Shown in pieces: positions 1 through 8,573 of a DNA stretch of 64,000 bases. The stretch's first letter is position 1; each line of letters starts with the position of its first letter. The notes under the pieces are model-generated. The model was not told the origin of the DNA. It did not search any database and was given only the letters and a program-made list of their open reading frames with translations. Both the position numbers and the translations under genes were made by a program. This DNA is from Acidobacteriota bacterium (GTDB lineage: Bacteria; Acidobacteriota; Terriglobia; Terriglobales; Acidobacteriaceae), in the NCBI GenBank assembly GCA_003010405.1, contig PJLO01000011.1, positions 1-64,000 on the forward strand, given 5' to 3'.

Positions 1-118
1 AGGCCCGGTTGGGGGCCGGCGGCCGGCCACGCCTGTCCCGGCGCATCTTCGGCCTAGGGAGCAACGGCTCGATCAGTTCCCATTGCGCATCCGTCATCAG
101 CTTCTGCCGATTCTTCAT
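1..118 (-). CDS. IS5-family transposase, N-terminal fragment cut by window edge
   Basis: Reading the minus strand from 118 gives MKNRQKLMTDAQWELIEPLL, followed by a basic, Pro-rich stretch (PRPKMRRDRRGRPP). This is the typical start of IS5/IS4-type DDE transposases with an N-terminal DUF4096-like domain. The gene runs off the left edge, so the catalytic DDE residues are not visible. The terminal repeat of the element lies just upstream at about 178-193. The family call rests on the N-terminal motif and the terminal sequence; the exact IS cannot be named. Confidence 0.8.
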   Translation of the reverse strand, partial: MKNRQKLMTDAQWELIEPLLPRPKMRRDRRGRPPAPNRA

Positions 119-171
119 GACAGAAGCTCACCAGCTAAGCTGCCTCAGACGTAAGTACCTGACTTGAGGCC

Positions 172-197
172 TTACCTATTTTTGAAACACGCTCTAG
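172..197. mobile_element. IS5-type element end and CTAG target
   Basis: The motif TTTTTGAAACACGCTC, which reads GAGCGTGTTTCAAAAA outward to inward, sits about 60 bp upstream of the transposase start and looks like a terminal inverted repeat. It is directly followed by CTAG (194-197), which fits the YTAR-type target of the IS5 group. The other end lies outside the window, so the repeat pair and the target duplication cannot be verified. Confidence 0.6.
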
Positions 198-294
198 TCT
201 TGCCTCAAGCCAAGCTGCAAGAAGCGGCCTACTGAACGACCTCGAAGATTGCCGAGTCTTTGTCAGGGGTGTTGATAAAGACAAAGCATCTGAC

Positions 295-1326
295 ATGACG
301 ACCAACATAATCCGTGGCCACTTGATCGAATATACGATCCAGCAGTGCTTGCTGTGGGGTATGCCGCTACGAGATAACTCACCGAGCGGCTTCTATTGGA
401 ACGCTGGAAATAGAACTTGGGAGAGCGGCTTTGTTAACAACCTCTACGTAGCGGGTCGGCGCATTCTCTTGGTACCGAAATCCGCAGTGAGTTATTGCAA
501 ACGGTACGCTCCTGACAAGTTTCACCGACACTTTCTGTTGACCTTTCTTCAGAATGAACACCTGCGGCTCGGGACTAACCTCGTACAGACCAGAGTAAAG
601 AGGGGAAAGGTCGTTCGCAGATTTGTCACAAAGAGATCGCTTGTCGAGAGGGGAGGCGCGGCGTTTGATAAAGACTACCTCGCCACGTTCACCTTGGCGC
701 ATCCGGAGGTGTTCGCCGATTTCCGAGAAGCGGCAAGAACAAAGGAGACCAGCATCCCCATTGAAGCGTTCTTGGCCGAGGATGTGCAGTCTATCTGTCA
801 GCACCTTGAGCAGAAGTTGATTGCCACGGCGACCGGTTCCGATGGCGCAACGACCTACCATCGACTCGTGGTCGGTATTCTTGACTTTCTTCTGTACCCT
901 CAGCTAACGAAGCCCGTCATTGAGCAGGAGATTCATGAAGGGCGCAAACGTATCGATGTGATCTTCGACAATGGTGCTACTGAGGGGTTCTTCGCCACAG
1001 TGGCAAATCAAGCCCGAATACCCTGCCCGTGGGTGTTTGTCGAATGCAAGAACTACGCCGATGACGTCAGAAATCCCGAGATTGACCAACTAAGCGGGCG
1101 GTTCTCGATGAACCGGGGGCAGCTTGGGCTCCTCCTCTGCCGCAAGGTCAAGGACATGGGGCTATTGCAAGAACGATGCCGCGACACATTCAGGGACGGG
1201 AGGGGGCTCATCGTTCCTCTGGTGGATGACGACCTGATTGCAGGGCTCAAGGCACGAGCAGAGGGCGTTGAACTTCCACTCGACGCTCGTTTCAACGAGA
1301 TTTATCGGAGTATTGGACTTAATTGA
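295..1326 (+). CDS. PD-(D/E)xK-like nuclease-fold protein, possibly 5'-truncated
   Basis: A 343-residue protein. Its C-terminal part carries a restriction-endonuclease-like core: an Asp in KRIDVIF (about residue 220) followed by VECKNY (about 250), matching the D...ExK metal-binding layout, then a helix with DQLSGRF. The N-terminal half is not recognised. The ATG at 295 has no Shine-Dalgarno sequence. The same frame is open upstream across the IS junction at about 194, with no ATG, GTG or TTG in between, so the original start may have been removed by the IS insertion. A defence or restriction role is inference only. The neighbour downstream is the convergent isc operon. Confidence 0.6.
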   Translation: MTTNIIRGHLIEYTIQQCLLWGMPLRDNSPSGFYWNAGNRTWESGFVNNLYVAGRRILLVPKSAVSYCKRYAPDKFHRHFLLTFLQNEHLRLGTNLVQTRVKRGKVVRRFVTKRSLVERGGAAFDKDYLATFTLAHPEVFADFREAARTKETSIPIEAFLAEDVQSICQHLEQKLIATATGSDGATTYHRLVVGILDFLLYPQLTKPVIEQEIHEGRKRIDVIFDNGATEGFFATVANQARIPCPWVFVECKNYADDVRNPEIDQLSGRFSMNRGQLGLLLCRKVKDMGLLQERCRDTFRDGRGLIVPLVDDDLIAGLKARAEGVELPLDARFNEIYRSIGLN

Positions 1327-1340
1327 ACCCGCAGAGGCAA

Positions 1341-1369
1341 ATGTCCTTCCATAACGAGTGGAAGGACAT
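1341..1369. terminator. Perfect 11-bp hairpin between convergent genes
   Basis: ATGTCCTTCCA and TGGAAGGACAT form a perfect stem with a 7-nt loop between the convergent nuclease-like gene and iscX. Neither side has a long T tract, so this is a weak candidate terminator rather than a certain one. Confidence 0.4.
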
Positions 1370-1433
1370 CTGTTGTGCACAAATTGTGTACAGGGACAAG
1401 ACAAACGTGCCATACCTAATTGATTCTAAATGC

Positions 1434-1649
1434 CTATTCGTTATTGTCCTTCCATTCCTCGTACCAAGCCATCTGGATAGCTTCCAGTTTGCCTTCGTTT
1501 GAGGCCTGCGGGGCATCGTCGAAGTTTTCAAGTTCGGTCACCATGCGGTGCAGTTCCGTGAAACGCACCGTCAGTGGGTCGGTGTCCGGAAATTTTTCGT
1601 ACAGTTCAATTCCAATGTCTTCGGAATCGCCCCAGTGCAGTTTTTTCAT
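1434..1649 (-). CDS. iscX: Fe-S cluster assembly protein IscX
   Basis: A 71-residue acidic protein beginning MKKLHWGDSEDIGIELYEKF, with the family features W6, a central DPLTVRFTELHRMV block and the C-terminal EAIQMAWYEEW. Length and motifs match IscX/YfhJ, a small acidic partner of IscS that binds iron and modulates cluster assembly. It is the last gene of the isc operon, 51 bp after fdx, exactly as in E. coli. Confidence 0.95.
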   Translation of the reverse strand: MKKLHWGDSEDIGIELYEKFPDTDPLTVRFTELHRMVTELENFDDAPQASNEGKLEAIQMAWYEEWKDNNE

Positions 1650-1700
1650 CGTTCCTCCGCAATCAGCGGCAACAAAATGTTTTCTGTTAGCAGCCCGCTC

Positions 1701-2120
1701 CTACAGCGTGCTTGCTCCGTTCTCGCCGACATAGTTGCGATTCCACGACGGGATCTCGACAACAATTTCGCCAGGTTTCTCAATAATGGCCTGGCATCCG
1801 AGTCTCGAATTCAGTTGCAGATCCGCAGCCGTGTCGAGCTTGTCCGCTTCCTCTTCGCTGCACTCGCTCAGCAGTTCCTTGCCTTTTTTCACCACTACGT
1901 GGCAGGTCGTGCAGGCGCAGTTCCCACCACAAGCGTGCTCCAGATGCACACCAAAATTGATCGCGACATCCAGAATGGATTGCGGCTTACCGTGCTCCTG
2001 GTAAGGCAGTTTTCCCGCTTCAAATTCCACGCTCTTGCCGCTGGGCAGGAATGTAACGCGAACCGTGTTCGGCCCGAGTTCGGTCTTCCTTTCCGCAGAA
2101 TCGGTTTTCAGGTCCAGCAT
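1701..2120 (-). CDS. fdx: ISC-type [2Fe-2S] ferredoxin
   Basis: 139 residues from the ATG at 2120, which follows AGGACGG. An open extension to 2216 overlaps the end of hscA and is not favoured. The cluster ligands are C64-x5-C70-x2-C73 (in CGGNCACTTC) plus C109 (LGCQ), the adrenodoxin/Fdx pattern; C68 is an extra cysteine inside the loop. Fdx supplies electrons to the IscU scaffold during cluster assembly. The N-terminal extension of about 17 residues is longer than in E. coli Fdx. It lies between hscA and iscX in the isc operon. Confidence 0.93.
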   Translation of the reverse strand: MLDLKTDSAERKTELGPNTVRVTFLPSGKSVEFEAGKLPYQEHGKPQSILDVAINFGVHLEHACGGNCACTTCHVVVKKGKELLSECSEEEADKLDTAADLQLNSRLGCQAIIEKPGEIVVEIPSWNRNYVGENGASTL

Positions 2121-2160
2121 TATTCCGTCCTGTTCTATATCGAAATATGTCGATCTTCGC

Positions 2161-4092
2161 TTAACTGAACTCGGCCTTGCCAATCGGATGCGGTGCTGTC
2201 GGTCCTTCGCCCACATCCGCGGATTCCATGGTCTTGCCCTTCAAGGCACTGCCGACCGCTGCATCCATCATCAATTCCGCAAGATGCATGGTCGCCTTGT
2301 TCAACTCGTCAATTGCCCACTGAATGCTGTTGTGATCATCGCCGCTCATCGCCAGGCGCAGTTTCGATTCAAGCTCGTCCACCTTGCGTTGTTCGGTAAT
2401 GCTCAGCATCTTCCAAGCTTCACTGCTGCGGCTCTTGACCAGCGCAGCCAGAATCGTCTGGGCCTCGTTGCGCGCCTCGATCAACAGCCGTTCCAGCATA
2501 TCGCTCTCGGCATTGTCGTAGGAGTCGAGAATCATCTTCTCCACTTGATCGTCCGTCAGGCCGTAGCTTGGCTGAACTTCAATTTTGGCTTCTTTGCCGC
2601 TGCGTTGCTCGCGCGCGGACACATGCAGTATGCCGTTCGCGTCAATAAGGAAGCGCACCTCGATGCGCGGCAACCCGGCCGGCATCGGAGGAATTCCCTT
2701 CAGGTCGAATCGCGCCAGTGAACGGCAGTCCTTCGCCAGTTCGCGTTCTCCCTGCAGCACGTGAATCGCAACCGAAACCTGCCCGTCGACGCCTGTCGTG
2801 AAGTGCTCAGTCGCGCTCGCCGGAATGGTCGAGTTTCGCTGAATGATCACTGCCGTAACTCCGCCCAGCGCTTCAATGCCGAGCGAAAGCGGTGTCACAT
2901 CCAGCAGCAGCATGTCCTTGGTCTCATCCGAGCCGCCTGCGAGGATATTCGCCTGCACCGCTGCCCCAAGCGCGACCACTTCATCGGGATTCAGTTCCGT
3001 GTGAGGCTTACGCGCAAACAGCGCTTCCACCTGGCGGCGCACCAGCGGAATTCGCGTCGATCCGCCCACGAGCACAACTTCGTCTACCTGCGATGCGGTC
3101 AGTCCCGCATCTTTGAGAGCCTTTCGGCAAGGCTCCAGTGTGCGGTCTACAATCGGCTGCACCATTTGCTCGAACATCTCGCGAGTTATTCTGCGCTGGT
3201 ATAACTTGCCTTCCGGCAACTCCACTTGAATGTCTGCTGTGTCCCGCGACGAGAGTGCGATCTTTGCTTCGATCACCGCACGGCGCAGGCGCTGAACCGC
3301 GTCCGGGTACTGTCGAACATCAACTCCCAGATCGCCCGCAATGTCCTGAACCGCGACCGCGATTAGCAGATTGTCGATGTCGTCTCCGCCCAAATGCGTG
3401 TCGCCGTTCGTGGCAACAACTTCGAAAATTCCGTCCTGGAGTTTAAGAATGGAGATATCGAATGTCCCGCCGCCAAAGTCATAAACCGCGATTGTGCCGT
3501 TCTGCTTCTTATCTAGCCCGTATGCCAGTGATGCTGCCGTAGGCTCGTTCACCAGCCGCAACACTTCCAGCCCCGCAATTCTTCCCGCGTCTTTTGTCGC
3601 CTGCCGTTGTGCGTCGTTGAAATACGCCGGCACGGTAATGACCGCCTGCTTGACCGTCGCACCGAAAAAGCGCTCGGCATTCCGCTTGAGCTGGCGCAGA
3701 ATATGCGCCGAAATCTCCGGCGGTGTATAGGTACGCTCGCCCAGATGAATGCGCAGCACCTCGCCCGGCACAAGGTCCTCGGCAAGATGGAACGGAAACA
3801 GCTTGAGTTCCGCCTGCACATCTTCCACGCCGCGGCCCATCAACCGCTTCACGCTGTAAACGGCGCGATCCGGCGACTTCAATAGCGCCTCGCGTGCATC
3901 GTTGCCGATCAGCATCTGGTTATCCAGGTCCAGGGCGACGACCGACGGCACAAGGTTTAAGCCATCTTCTCCCGGAATGATGAAAACTCCCTTGCCCGGC
4001 GCATCCGGTTGCGCAAGCGAAGGCCCGGAGGCCATGTAGGCCACCAGCGAATTTGTAGTCCCAAGATCGATCCCTACTACTCTGTCTTCCAT
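2161..4092 (-). CDS. hscA: Fe-S assembly Hsp70 chaperone HscA
   Basis: 643 residues, starting [20 protein letters not shown]. The Hsp70 phosphate-1 motif (IDLGTTNS) is at 8-15, [14 protein letters not shown] is in the middle of the ATPase domain, and the substrate-binding domain starts after about 395 ([14 protein letters not shown]). HscA binds the LPPVK motif of IscU, and that motif is present in the IscU encoded here. It follows hscB by 16 bp and precedes fdx by 40 bp. It is about 25 residues longer than E. coli HscA. Operon position separates it from DnaK. Confidence 0.95.
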   Translation of the reverse strand: MEDRVVGIDLGTTNSLVAYMASGPSLAQPDAPGKGVFIIPGEDGLNLVPSVVALDLDNQMLIGNDAREALLKSPDRAVYSVKRLMGRGVEDVQAELKLFPFHLAEDLVPGEVLRIHLGERTYTPPEISAHILRQLKRNAERFFGATVKQAVITVPAYFNDAQRQATKDAGRIAGLEVLRLVNEPTAASLAYGLDKKQNGTIAVYDFGGGTFDISILKLQDGIFEVVATNGDTHLGGDDIDNLLIAVAVQDIAGDLGVDVRQYPDAVQRLRRAVIEAKIALSSRDTADIQVELPEGKLYQRRITREMFEQMVQPIVDRTLEPCRKALKDAGLTASQVDEVVLVGGSTRIPLVRRQVEALFARKPHTELNPDEVVALGAAVQANILAGGSDETKDMLLLDVTPLSLGIEALGGVTAVIIQRNSTIPASATEHFTTGVDGQVSVAIHVLQGERELAKDCRSLARFDLKGIPPMPAGLPRIEVRFLIDANGILHVSAREQRSGKEAKIEVQPSYGLTDDQVEKMILDSYDNAESDMLERLLIEARNEAQTILAALVKSRSSEAWKMLSITEQRKVDELESKLRLAMSGDDHNSIQWAIDELNKATMHLAELMMDAAVGSALKGKTMESADVGEGPTAPHPIGKAEFS

Positions 4093-4108
4093 TTTTTAAA
4101 GGCCGCAA

Positions 4109-4861
4109 TTAACTCAGTACTTCATCGATGTCGCGCACAAGGTTACACAGGTAGCTGCGGCGATTCAGAACATCCACCATTCTTGCCGTAGCTCCAGAGT
4201 CTCCGCTGTCCCATCGTTTCCAGGCACCACGCAGCTCGTCCTGCATCGTGTTCAGGCGTGCCGTCAGGTCTTCGCGAGTCGCAGTCAATTGTGCCCGCAA
4301 GTCCTTGTCAACTCCGCCCATCTTCGCCTCTTCGAGCATCATGTTCAGCTCGAAAGCCTCTTCCAACAACTCTGGTGGAACCGACTGTTTTTTCTCCGCT
4401 CCCGAGGCGCGCGCTTTTTCCGTAGCCTTCTTGCTCTGCTCGTCCAACTGGATGCCTTCCAGCATGAGCAGGTACTCGGTGCGCGAGATCGGATCCTTCA
4501 GGGTTCGATAGGCATCATTGAGTTGCGAAGTTTTCTCCAGGCTCCATGCCTGTTCCTTCGCGCTGGCGCGCGAGTACACATCCGGATGCAGTTTCCTGCT
4601 TAGCGCGTAGAATCCGCGCTCCAGCGCCGCCTCATCCAGCTCAAGCTTGCGAGGCAGGCCGAAGAACGAGAAAAAGTCAGTAGGCTCTGCCGGTTGCACA
4701 TGGCCGCACGCTCCGCAGAAATGCTCGGCACGCATATCTCCGCACGACCAGCACTGGTGTGGATGATGCTCACCGTTCATCACTTGCAGTGCCGAGTCAG
4801 ACCCCTTCTTCGCTTCCGGCTTCAGCCCGGAGTTCACCACCCCAGTCGATTTTTCGCTCAT
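4109..4861 (-). CDS. hscB: Co-chaperone HscB with N-terminal zinc ribbon
   Basis: 250 residues from the ATG at 4861, preceded by GGAAGGG; a longer frame would run into iscA. After a variable N-terminus there is a four-cysteine module, C37-x2-C40 and C49-x2-C52. A J-domain follows (about 62-130) with HPD at 92-94, then the helical IscU-binding C-terminal domain. HscB stimulates HscA ATPase activity and delivers IscU. E. coli HscB lacks the tetracysteine motif, whereas mitochondrial HSCB proteins have a comparable one. Operon position is canonical. Confidence 0.93.
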   Translation of the reverse strand: MSEKSTGVVNSGLKPEAKKGSDSALQVMNGEHHPHQCWSCGDMRAEHFCGACGHVQPAEPTDFFSFFGLPRKLELDEAALERGFYALSRKLHPDVYSRASAKEQAWSLEKTSQLNDAYRTLKDPISRTEYLLMLEGIQLDEQSKKATEKARASGAEKKQSVPPELLEEAFELNMMLEEAKMGGVDKDLRAQLTATREDLTARLNTMQDELRGAWKRWDSGDSGATARMVDVLNRRSYLCNLVRDIDEVLS

Positions 4862-4881
4862 TCGTATCCCTTCCGGGCTGC

Positions 4882-5232
4882 TCAAGAGAAGCTTGTGCCG
4901 CAGCCGCAGCTCTTCTTTGCATTCGGGTTTTGGAATACGAACCCGCGACGCATCAGCGTCTCTTCCCACTCCACCGTCATGCCGTTCAGATAAACGAACG
5001 ACTTCGGATCGATGAAGACGCGAACATCCCCGTATTCGAATATGCGGTCGCGCTCACGCGGCTGCGTGTCAAAGAGAATCTTGTAAGTCAGGCCAGAGCA
5101 CCCGCCACCCTGCACACCCAAGCGCAATCCGCCCACGTCCGGGGCGATGCCCTCTTTCTTCATTGCCTGCCGAATATGCTCCAGCGCCTTGTCCGTGATT
5201 TTGATGCCCTGCGTCTTCTGCTCTGTCGTCAT
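4882..5232 (-). CDS. iscA: A-type Fe-S carrier IscA
   Basis: 116 residues from MTTEQK at 5232, chosen because GGGGCAGAGG lies just upstream; an in-frame ATG at 5271 would add 13 residues with no clear ribosome site. The three A-type cysteines are C45 (GGCSGL), C109 and C111 (SCGCG). The protein accepts iron or a cluster from the scaffold and delivers it to apoproteins. It sits 42 bp after iscU and 20 bp before hscB. Confidence 0.94.
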   Translation of the reverse strand: MTTEQKTQGIKITDKALEHIRQAMKKEGIAPDVGGLRLGVQGGGCSGLTYKILFDTQPRERDRIFEYGDVRVFIDPKSFVYLNGMTVEWEETLMRRGFVFQNPNAKKSCGCGTSFS

Positions 5233-5274
5233 TAGCCTCTGCCCCGTAATAGCTACGGTTAGTACTTCCATTTC

Positions 5275-5658
5275 TTAGCTGTTCTTCTTTTTCCAATCGG
5301 AAATGGCGGCGCGAATCGCGTCCTCAGCCAGCACCGAACAGTGAATTTTGACCGGAGGCAGCGACAGCTCTTTCACGATGTCCGTGTTCTTGATCGCCAG
5401 GGCCTCATCCACCGTTTTCCCCTTTACCCACTCGGTCGCCAGCGAAGATGAAGCGATTGCCGACCCGCAGCCGAACGTCTTGAACTTTGCGTCCTCAATG
5501 ACCTTCGTCTCCGCATTGATCCGAATCTGCAGCTTCATCACGTCGCCACACTCCGGAGCGCCAACCAAACCAGTTCCTACTTCATTGGCGTTCTTATCCA
5601 TCGTGCCAACGTTTCGTGGATTGGTGTAGTGGTCCAAAACTTTATCGCTGTAAGCCAT
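5275..5658 (-). CDS. iscU: Fe-S scaffold protein IscU
   Basis: 127 residues, MAYSDKVLDHY at the start. Cluster ligands C37 (PECGD), C64 (TFGCGSAIA) and C107 (HCSVLAED) are all present, as is D39. LPPVK at 100-104 is the HscA recognition motif, which ties this scaffold to the co-encoded chaperone. IscU is the site of de novo [2Fe-2S] assembly with sulfur from IscS. It lies 126 bp after iscS, the widest gap in the operon. Confidence 0.97.
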   Translation of the reverse strand: MAYSDKVLDHYTNPRNVGTMDKNANEVGTGLVGAPECGDVMKLQIRINAETKVIEDAKFKTFGCGSAIASSSLATEWVKGKTVDEALAIKNTDIVKELSLPPVKIHCSVLAEDAIRAAISDWKKKNS

Positions 5659-5740
5659 CCTGCATTTCTCCTTGGTTCACTCGCGGTTTTCCGCGGAACC
5701 TGAAATCTCATTGTTGCCGGCGCGCCTATCACTTGCGGGT

Positions 5741-5780
5741 GCCCCACCTTCGCCGCCGCTTTCCCGGCTAAGGTCGGGGG
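5741..5780. repeat. Imperfect GC-rich hairpin between iscS and iscU
   Basis: In the 126-bp iscS-iscU spacer, CCCC-A-CCTTCGCCG is mirrored by CGGCTAAGG-TC-GGGG around a short pyrimidine loop, giving an imperfect stem of about 13 bp. No T run follows, so it is not a simple terminator. It could be a REP-like dispersed palindrome or an RNA-stability element. Confidence 0.4.
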
Positions 5781-5784
5781 CGGC

Positions 5785-7029
5785 TTACTGATTCGCTGGC
5801 TCAGCCGCCCATTTCACCTTCGAAAGATCAACGCCTTCCTTGTGCATTTCGTACAACGGCGAAAGCTCGCGCAAACGCTTAACCACCTCGACAACCTTTG
5901 CCGCAACGTAATCCACCTCGGCCTGCGTGTTAAAGCGTCCCACTCCAAAGCGAATCGAGCTGTGCGCCATCTCGTCGCCCGCGCCCAGGGCCTTCAAAAC
6001 GTAGCTAGGCTCCAGCGTTGCCGAGGTACAGGCCGAACCGCTTGAAACCGCAATATCGTTGATCCCCATCAGCAGCGATTCGCCTTCCACATAAGCAAAG
6101 CTCATGTTCAGATTCCCCGGCAGACGATGCTCCAGGCTTCCGTTGACGTACACCTCATCGAGCACGGCCTCGATCTGTGTTCTCAGGCTCTCGCGCAAAG
6201 CCAGAAGGCGAGCGCTCTCTTCAGCCAGCTCCTGCTGCGCCAGTTCAAAAGCCTTGCCCATGCCCACAATGCCCGTAACGTTGAGCGTACTGCTTCGCAT
6301 CCCGCGTTCTTGACCGCCGCCGTCCATCTGCGCCACCAGTTGCACCCGAGGATTGCGCCGACGGACATAGAGCGCGCCTACGCCCTTCGGACCATAAACC
6401 TTGTGTCCTGAAAGCGATACGAGATCCACGTTATCTTCAATCACGTTGAACGGAACCTTGCCGACGGCCTGCGCTGCGTCGGTGTGGAAGAGCACGCCCT
6501 TTTCATGGCAAAGCTTTCCGATCTCACGAATCGGCTGCAATATCCCGATTTCGTTGTTCGCCGCCATGATCGAGACCAGAATCGTCTGGTCCGTAATCGC
6601 GTCTTTCAACTGATTCAGGTCGATTAATCCGTCTTTCTGTACCGGCAAGAACGTGATCCGATATCCGTGTTTTTCCAGCCGTTTGCAGGTTTCCAGCACG
6701 CACTTATGCTCGGTCACCTCGGTAATAATGTGGTTGCCCTTCTCGCGATACATCTCGGCAACGCCTTTGATGGCGAGATTATTGCTCTCTGTCGCTCCGG
6801 AGGTAAAAACGATTTCTTTTGCGCTGGCGCCGATCAATTTGGCAATCTGCTCACGCGCATCTTCAACCGCTTTCTCAGCAGCCCAGCCAAACTGATGGTT
6901 GCGGCTTGCCGCATTCCCGTAAATCTCGCCGAAATATGGCAGCATCGCCTCCACTACCCGCGGATCAGTCCGCGTAGTGGCATGATTGTCCATATAAATC
7001 GGTAGCTTGACTGCCGTATCACTTCCCAT
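5785..7029 (-). CDS. iscS: Cysteine desulfurase IscS
   Basis: 414 residues from the ATG at 7029, just after a strong GGAGGGAACT. PLP lysine is K210 ([10 protein letters not shown]), the substrate-loop cysteine is C334 (SSGSACTSA), and His109 (TEHKC) stacks on PLP. The enzyme removes sulfur from cysteine and passes persulfide to IscU. The start lies 11 bp inside the end of iscR, which implies translational coupling. Length and motifs place it in the IscS rather than the SufS group. Confidence 0.97.
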   Translation of the reverse strand: MGSDTAVKLPIYMDNHATTRTDPRVVEAMLPYFGEIYGNAASRNHQFGWAAEKAVEDAREQIAKLIGASAKEIVFTSGATESNNLAIKGVAEMYREKGNHIITEVTEHKCVLETCKRLEKHGYRITFLPVQKDGLIDLNQLKDAITDQTILVSIMAANNEIGILQPIREIGKLCHEKGVLFHTDAAQAVGKVPFNVIEDNVDLVSLSGHKVYGPKGVGALYVRRRNPRVQLVAQMDGGGQERGMRSSTLNVTGIVGMGKAFELAQQELAEESARLLALRESLRTQIEAVLDEVYVNGSLEHRLPGNLNMSFAYVEGESLLMGINDIAVSSGSACTSATLEPSYVLKALGAGDEMAHSSIRFGVGRFNTQAEVDYVAAKVVEVVKRLRELSPLYEMHKEGVDLSKVKWAAEPANQ

Positions 7030-7498
7030 AGTTCCCTCCAGAAACTTCAATCTTGACCAGCTCGCCCTCTATCCCTACCTGGGCGGAATCTTCCGTGCTT
7101 TCACGCAGCGCCCACACCGTGAGCTTGCTGAGCACCTCTTCAATTGTGCGGCTCACCTTTTGCAAAGGTTCCCGCACCGTGCACTTCGTATGCTGATCGC
7201 AGGACTTATCCGTCTTATTGCACGAGGTAATGAACAATGGCCCTTCGATCGCGCGAATCACTTCCAGAGCACTTATTTCCCTGGGGTCGCGCGCAAGCAC
7301 ATAGCCCCCGTTGGTCCCCTGCATAGAAACCAACAGCTTGCTTCGCGCCAGCCGCTGCAAAATCTTTGCCAGTGCCTCCTGCGGAATCCCATATATTCCC
7401 GCCAGTTCTTTCGTGCTGCATGCCCCCAACTCCCCGTGCTCGGCCAAATGCCGCATTGCGATTAATCCGTAATCGGCCTTCTTGGTCAGCTTCAGCAT
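7019..7498 (-). CDS. iscR: Rrf2-family Fe-S regulator IscR
   Basis: 159 residues from [12 protein letters not shown], with GGAGGG upstream; an open frame to 7600 would run through the promoter and is rejected. It has an N-terminal winged helix with the recognition helix near [16 protein letters not shown] sequence (about 28-52), then C93, C100 and C106 as [2Fe-2S] ligands, as in IscR. Holo-IscR represses the isc operon. A matching operator lies at its own promoter (7529-7553). It is the first gene of the operon and overlaps iscS by 11 bp. Confidence 0.95.
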   Translation of the reverse strand: MLKLTKKADYGLIAMRHLAEHGELGACSTKELAGIYGIPQEALAKILQRLARSKLLVSMQGTNGGYVLARDPREISALEVIRAIEGPLFITSCNKTDKSCDQHTKCTVREPLQKVSRTIEEVLSKLTVWALRESTEDSAQVGIEGELVKIEVSGGNYGK

Positions 7499-7528
7499 AG
7501 AATTGGGACCCTCCTTTAACCCTAGTCG

Positions 7529-7553
7529 ATCTACGACCTTTTCAGTCGCCAAT
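7529..7553 (-). promoter_or_regulatory. Candidate IscR type 1 operator
   Basis: On the minus strand this 25-bp site has ATTGGC, GACT, an A-rich centre and GGTC, then ends in GAT. It matches about 18 of 25 positions of the IscR type 1 consensus by eye, including the full GACT block. It covers the expected transcription start of iscR, a position that suits repression by holo-IscR. Confidence 0.65.
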
Positions 7554-7556
7554 ATC

Positions 7557-7586
7557 AGTATAGATGCAGAAAACCTCAAAAAGCAA
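7557..7586 (-). promoter_or_regulatory. Candidate sigma-70 promoter of the isc operon
   Basis: -35 TTGCTT (7581-7586) and -10 TATACT (7557-7562) are separated by 18 bp. The predicted start at about 7550 falls in the IscR-type site and leaves a leader of about 50 nt before iscR. Confidence 0.6.
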
Positions 7587-7684
7587 CAAAGTGCATTCAA
7601 AGGAGAATGATGTAGGTTGTTTGGCTGCTATCAGTTAGCGAATGGCGATAAAATTGGTCGGAAATATTTCTGAGCTAAGTAAAA

Positions 7685-7711
7685 GGGAGAGCATTTCTGA
7701 GTCGCTCTCCC
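7685..7711 (-). terminator. Rho-independent terminator of the flavoprotein gene
   Basis: GGGAGAGC/GCTCTCCC stem with an 11-nt loop. On the minus strand it is followed by TTTTACTT. It lies 87 bp beyond the stop of the flavoprotein gene and insulates it from the iscR promoter. Confidence 0.75.
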
Positions 7712-7797
7712 GTGTACGGAATAAGATTTTCCCCCGAGCCGCTCTGAAAAATTGGGTTTCGCGCCGGCTCGGCCCGCAGCCAGCCATTTGCTGAAGC

Positions 7798-8364
7798 CTA
7801 CGAGTGTAGTTTTTTCACCAAACCAGCTACGTTTTCCGCAAAGTGCCGTATGGTCGCCACACCTTCCGCATCCTGCATGGCTTCACCCGGGTTCCAGCCA
7901 AAGAGCATGTTCCAGTAATTCGATCCTGGCACGATCATGTCATTGATAAAGAAGAACATCAGCATTTCTTGTAGAGTAAGCGTCTGCCCGCCTCGCCGAC
8001 CCACAGCGACCGGACCGCCGACCTTTCCGGACAAAAATTTGTCCCGGGTGCGGGACATATAGCCGATTCTTTGCAACGCGCACATCACGTCACCCCGTGC
8101 GGTCCCGAAATACACGGGAGAACCGACAATCAGTCCTTCGGCGGCACGAATCTTGTCGACGATTTCATTCAGCCCGTCATCCAGAACGCACTTGCCGGTT
8201 TTGGAGCACTTTCCGCAAGCAATGCAGGACTCGATCTTTTTTCCTGCAAAAGATATGATTTCCGCTTCGACGCCCGCCCCCTCAATGACCTTGGCGCATT
8301 CCTGCATGATCTGCATGGTGTTTCCGTCTGGTTTGGGACTGCCGCTTATAAGAACTACCTTCAT
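7798..8364 (-). CDS. Iron-sulfur flavoprotein / NAD(P)H-dependent FMN reductase family
   Basis: 188 residues from the ATG at 8364, which follows GGAGGCGGAA; a TTG 12 bp upstream is less likely. The flavodoxin-like fold opens with MKVVLISGSPKPDGNT, the FMN phosphate loop. A compact cysteine cluster follows, CIACGKCSKTGKC (about 47-59), as in Isf-type iron-sulfur flavoproteins, and then VGSPVYFGTARGD for flavin binding. It probably moves electrons between a cluster and FMN in the cytoplasm; the substrate is unknown. It sits upstream of the isc operon but ends in its own terminator, so it is a separate unit. Confidence 0.85.
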   Translation of the reverse strand: MKVVLISGSPKPDGNTMQIMQECAKVIEGAGVEAEIISFAGKKIESCIACGKCSKTGKCVLDDGLNEIVDKIRAAEGLIVGSPVYFGTARGDVMCALQRIGYMSRTRDKFLSGKVGGPVAVGRRGGQTLTLQEMLMFFFINDMIVPGSNYWNMLFGWNPGEAMQDAEGVATIRHFAENVAGLVKKLHS

Positions 8365-8573
8365 TTCCGCCTCCAATTAAAAATAGTTAAGTTCTATCGC
8401 TCCCTATTTTTCCTGAATTTTTGCCACGCAAATGCATGTCTGCGCTTAGCGCCTGGAACTTAACTCTTGCCCGGGCTCTCTCCCGCCAAGTCTAAGCAGT
8501 CTCCGGTTAGAACTCAACAGATATCGAGCCCTGTGCAGAGTAAGAACGCCGCAACGCCCCCTTTTGCGCTACA

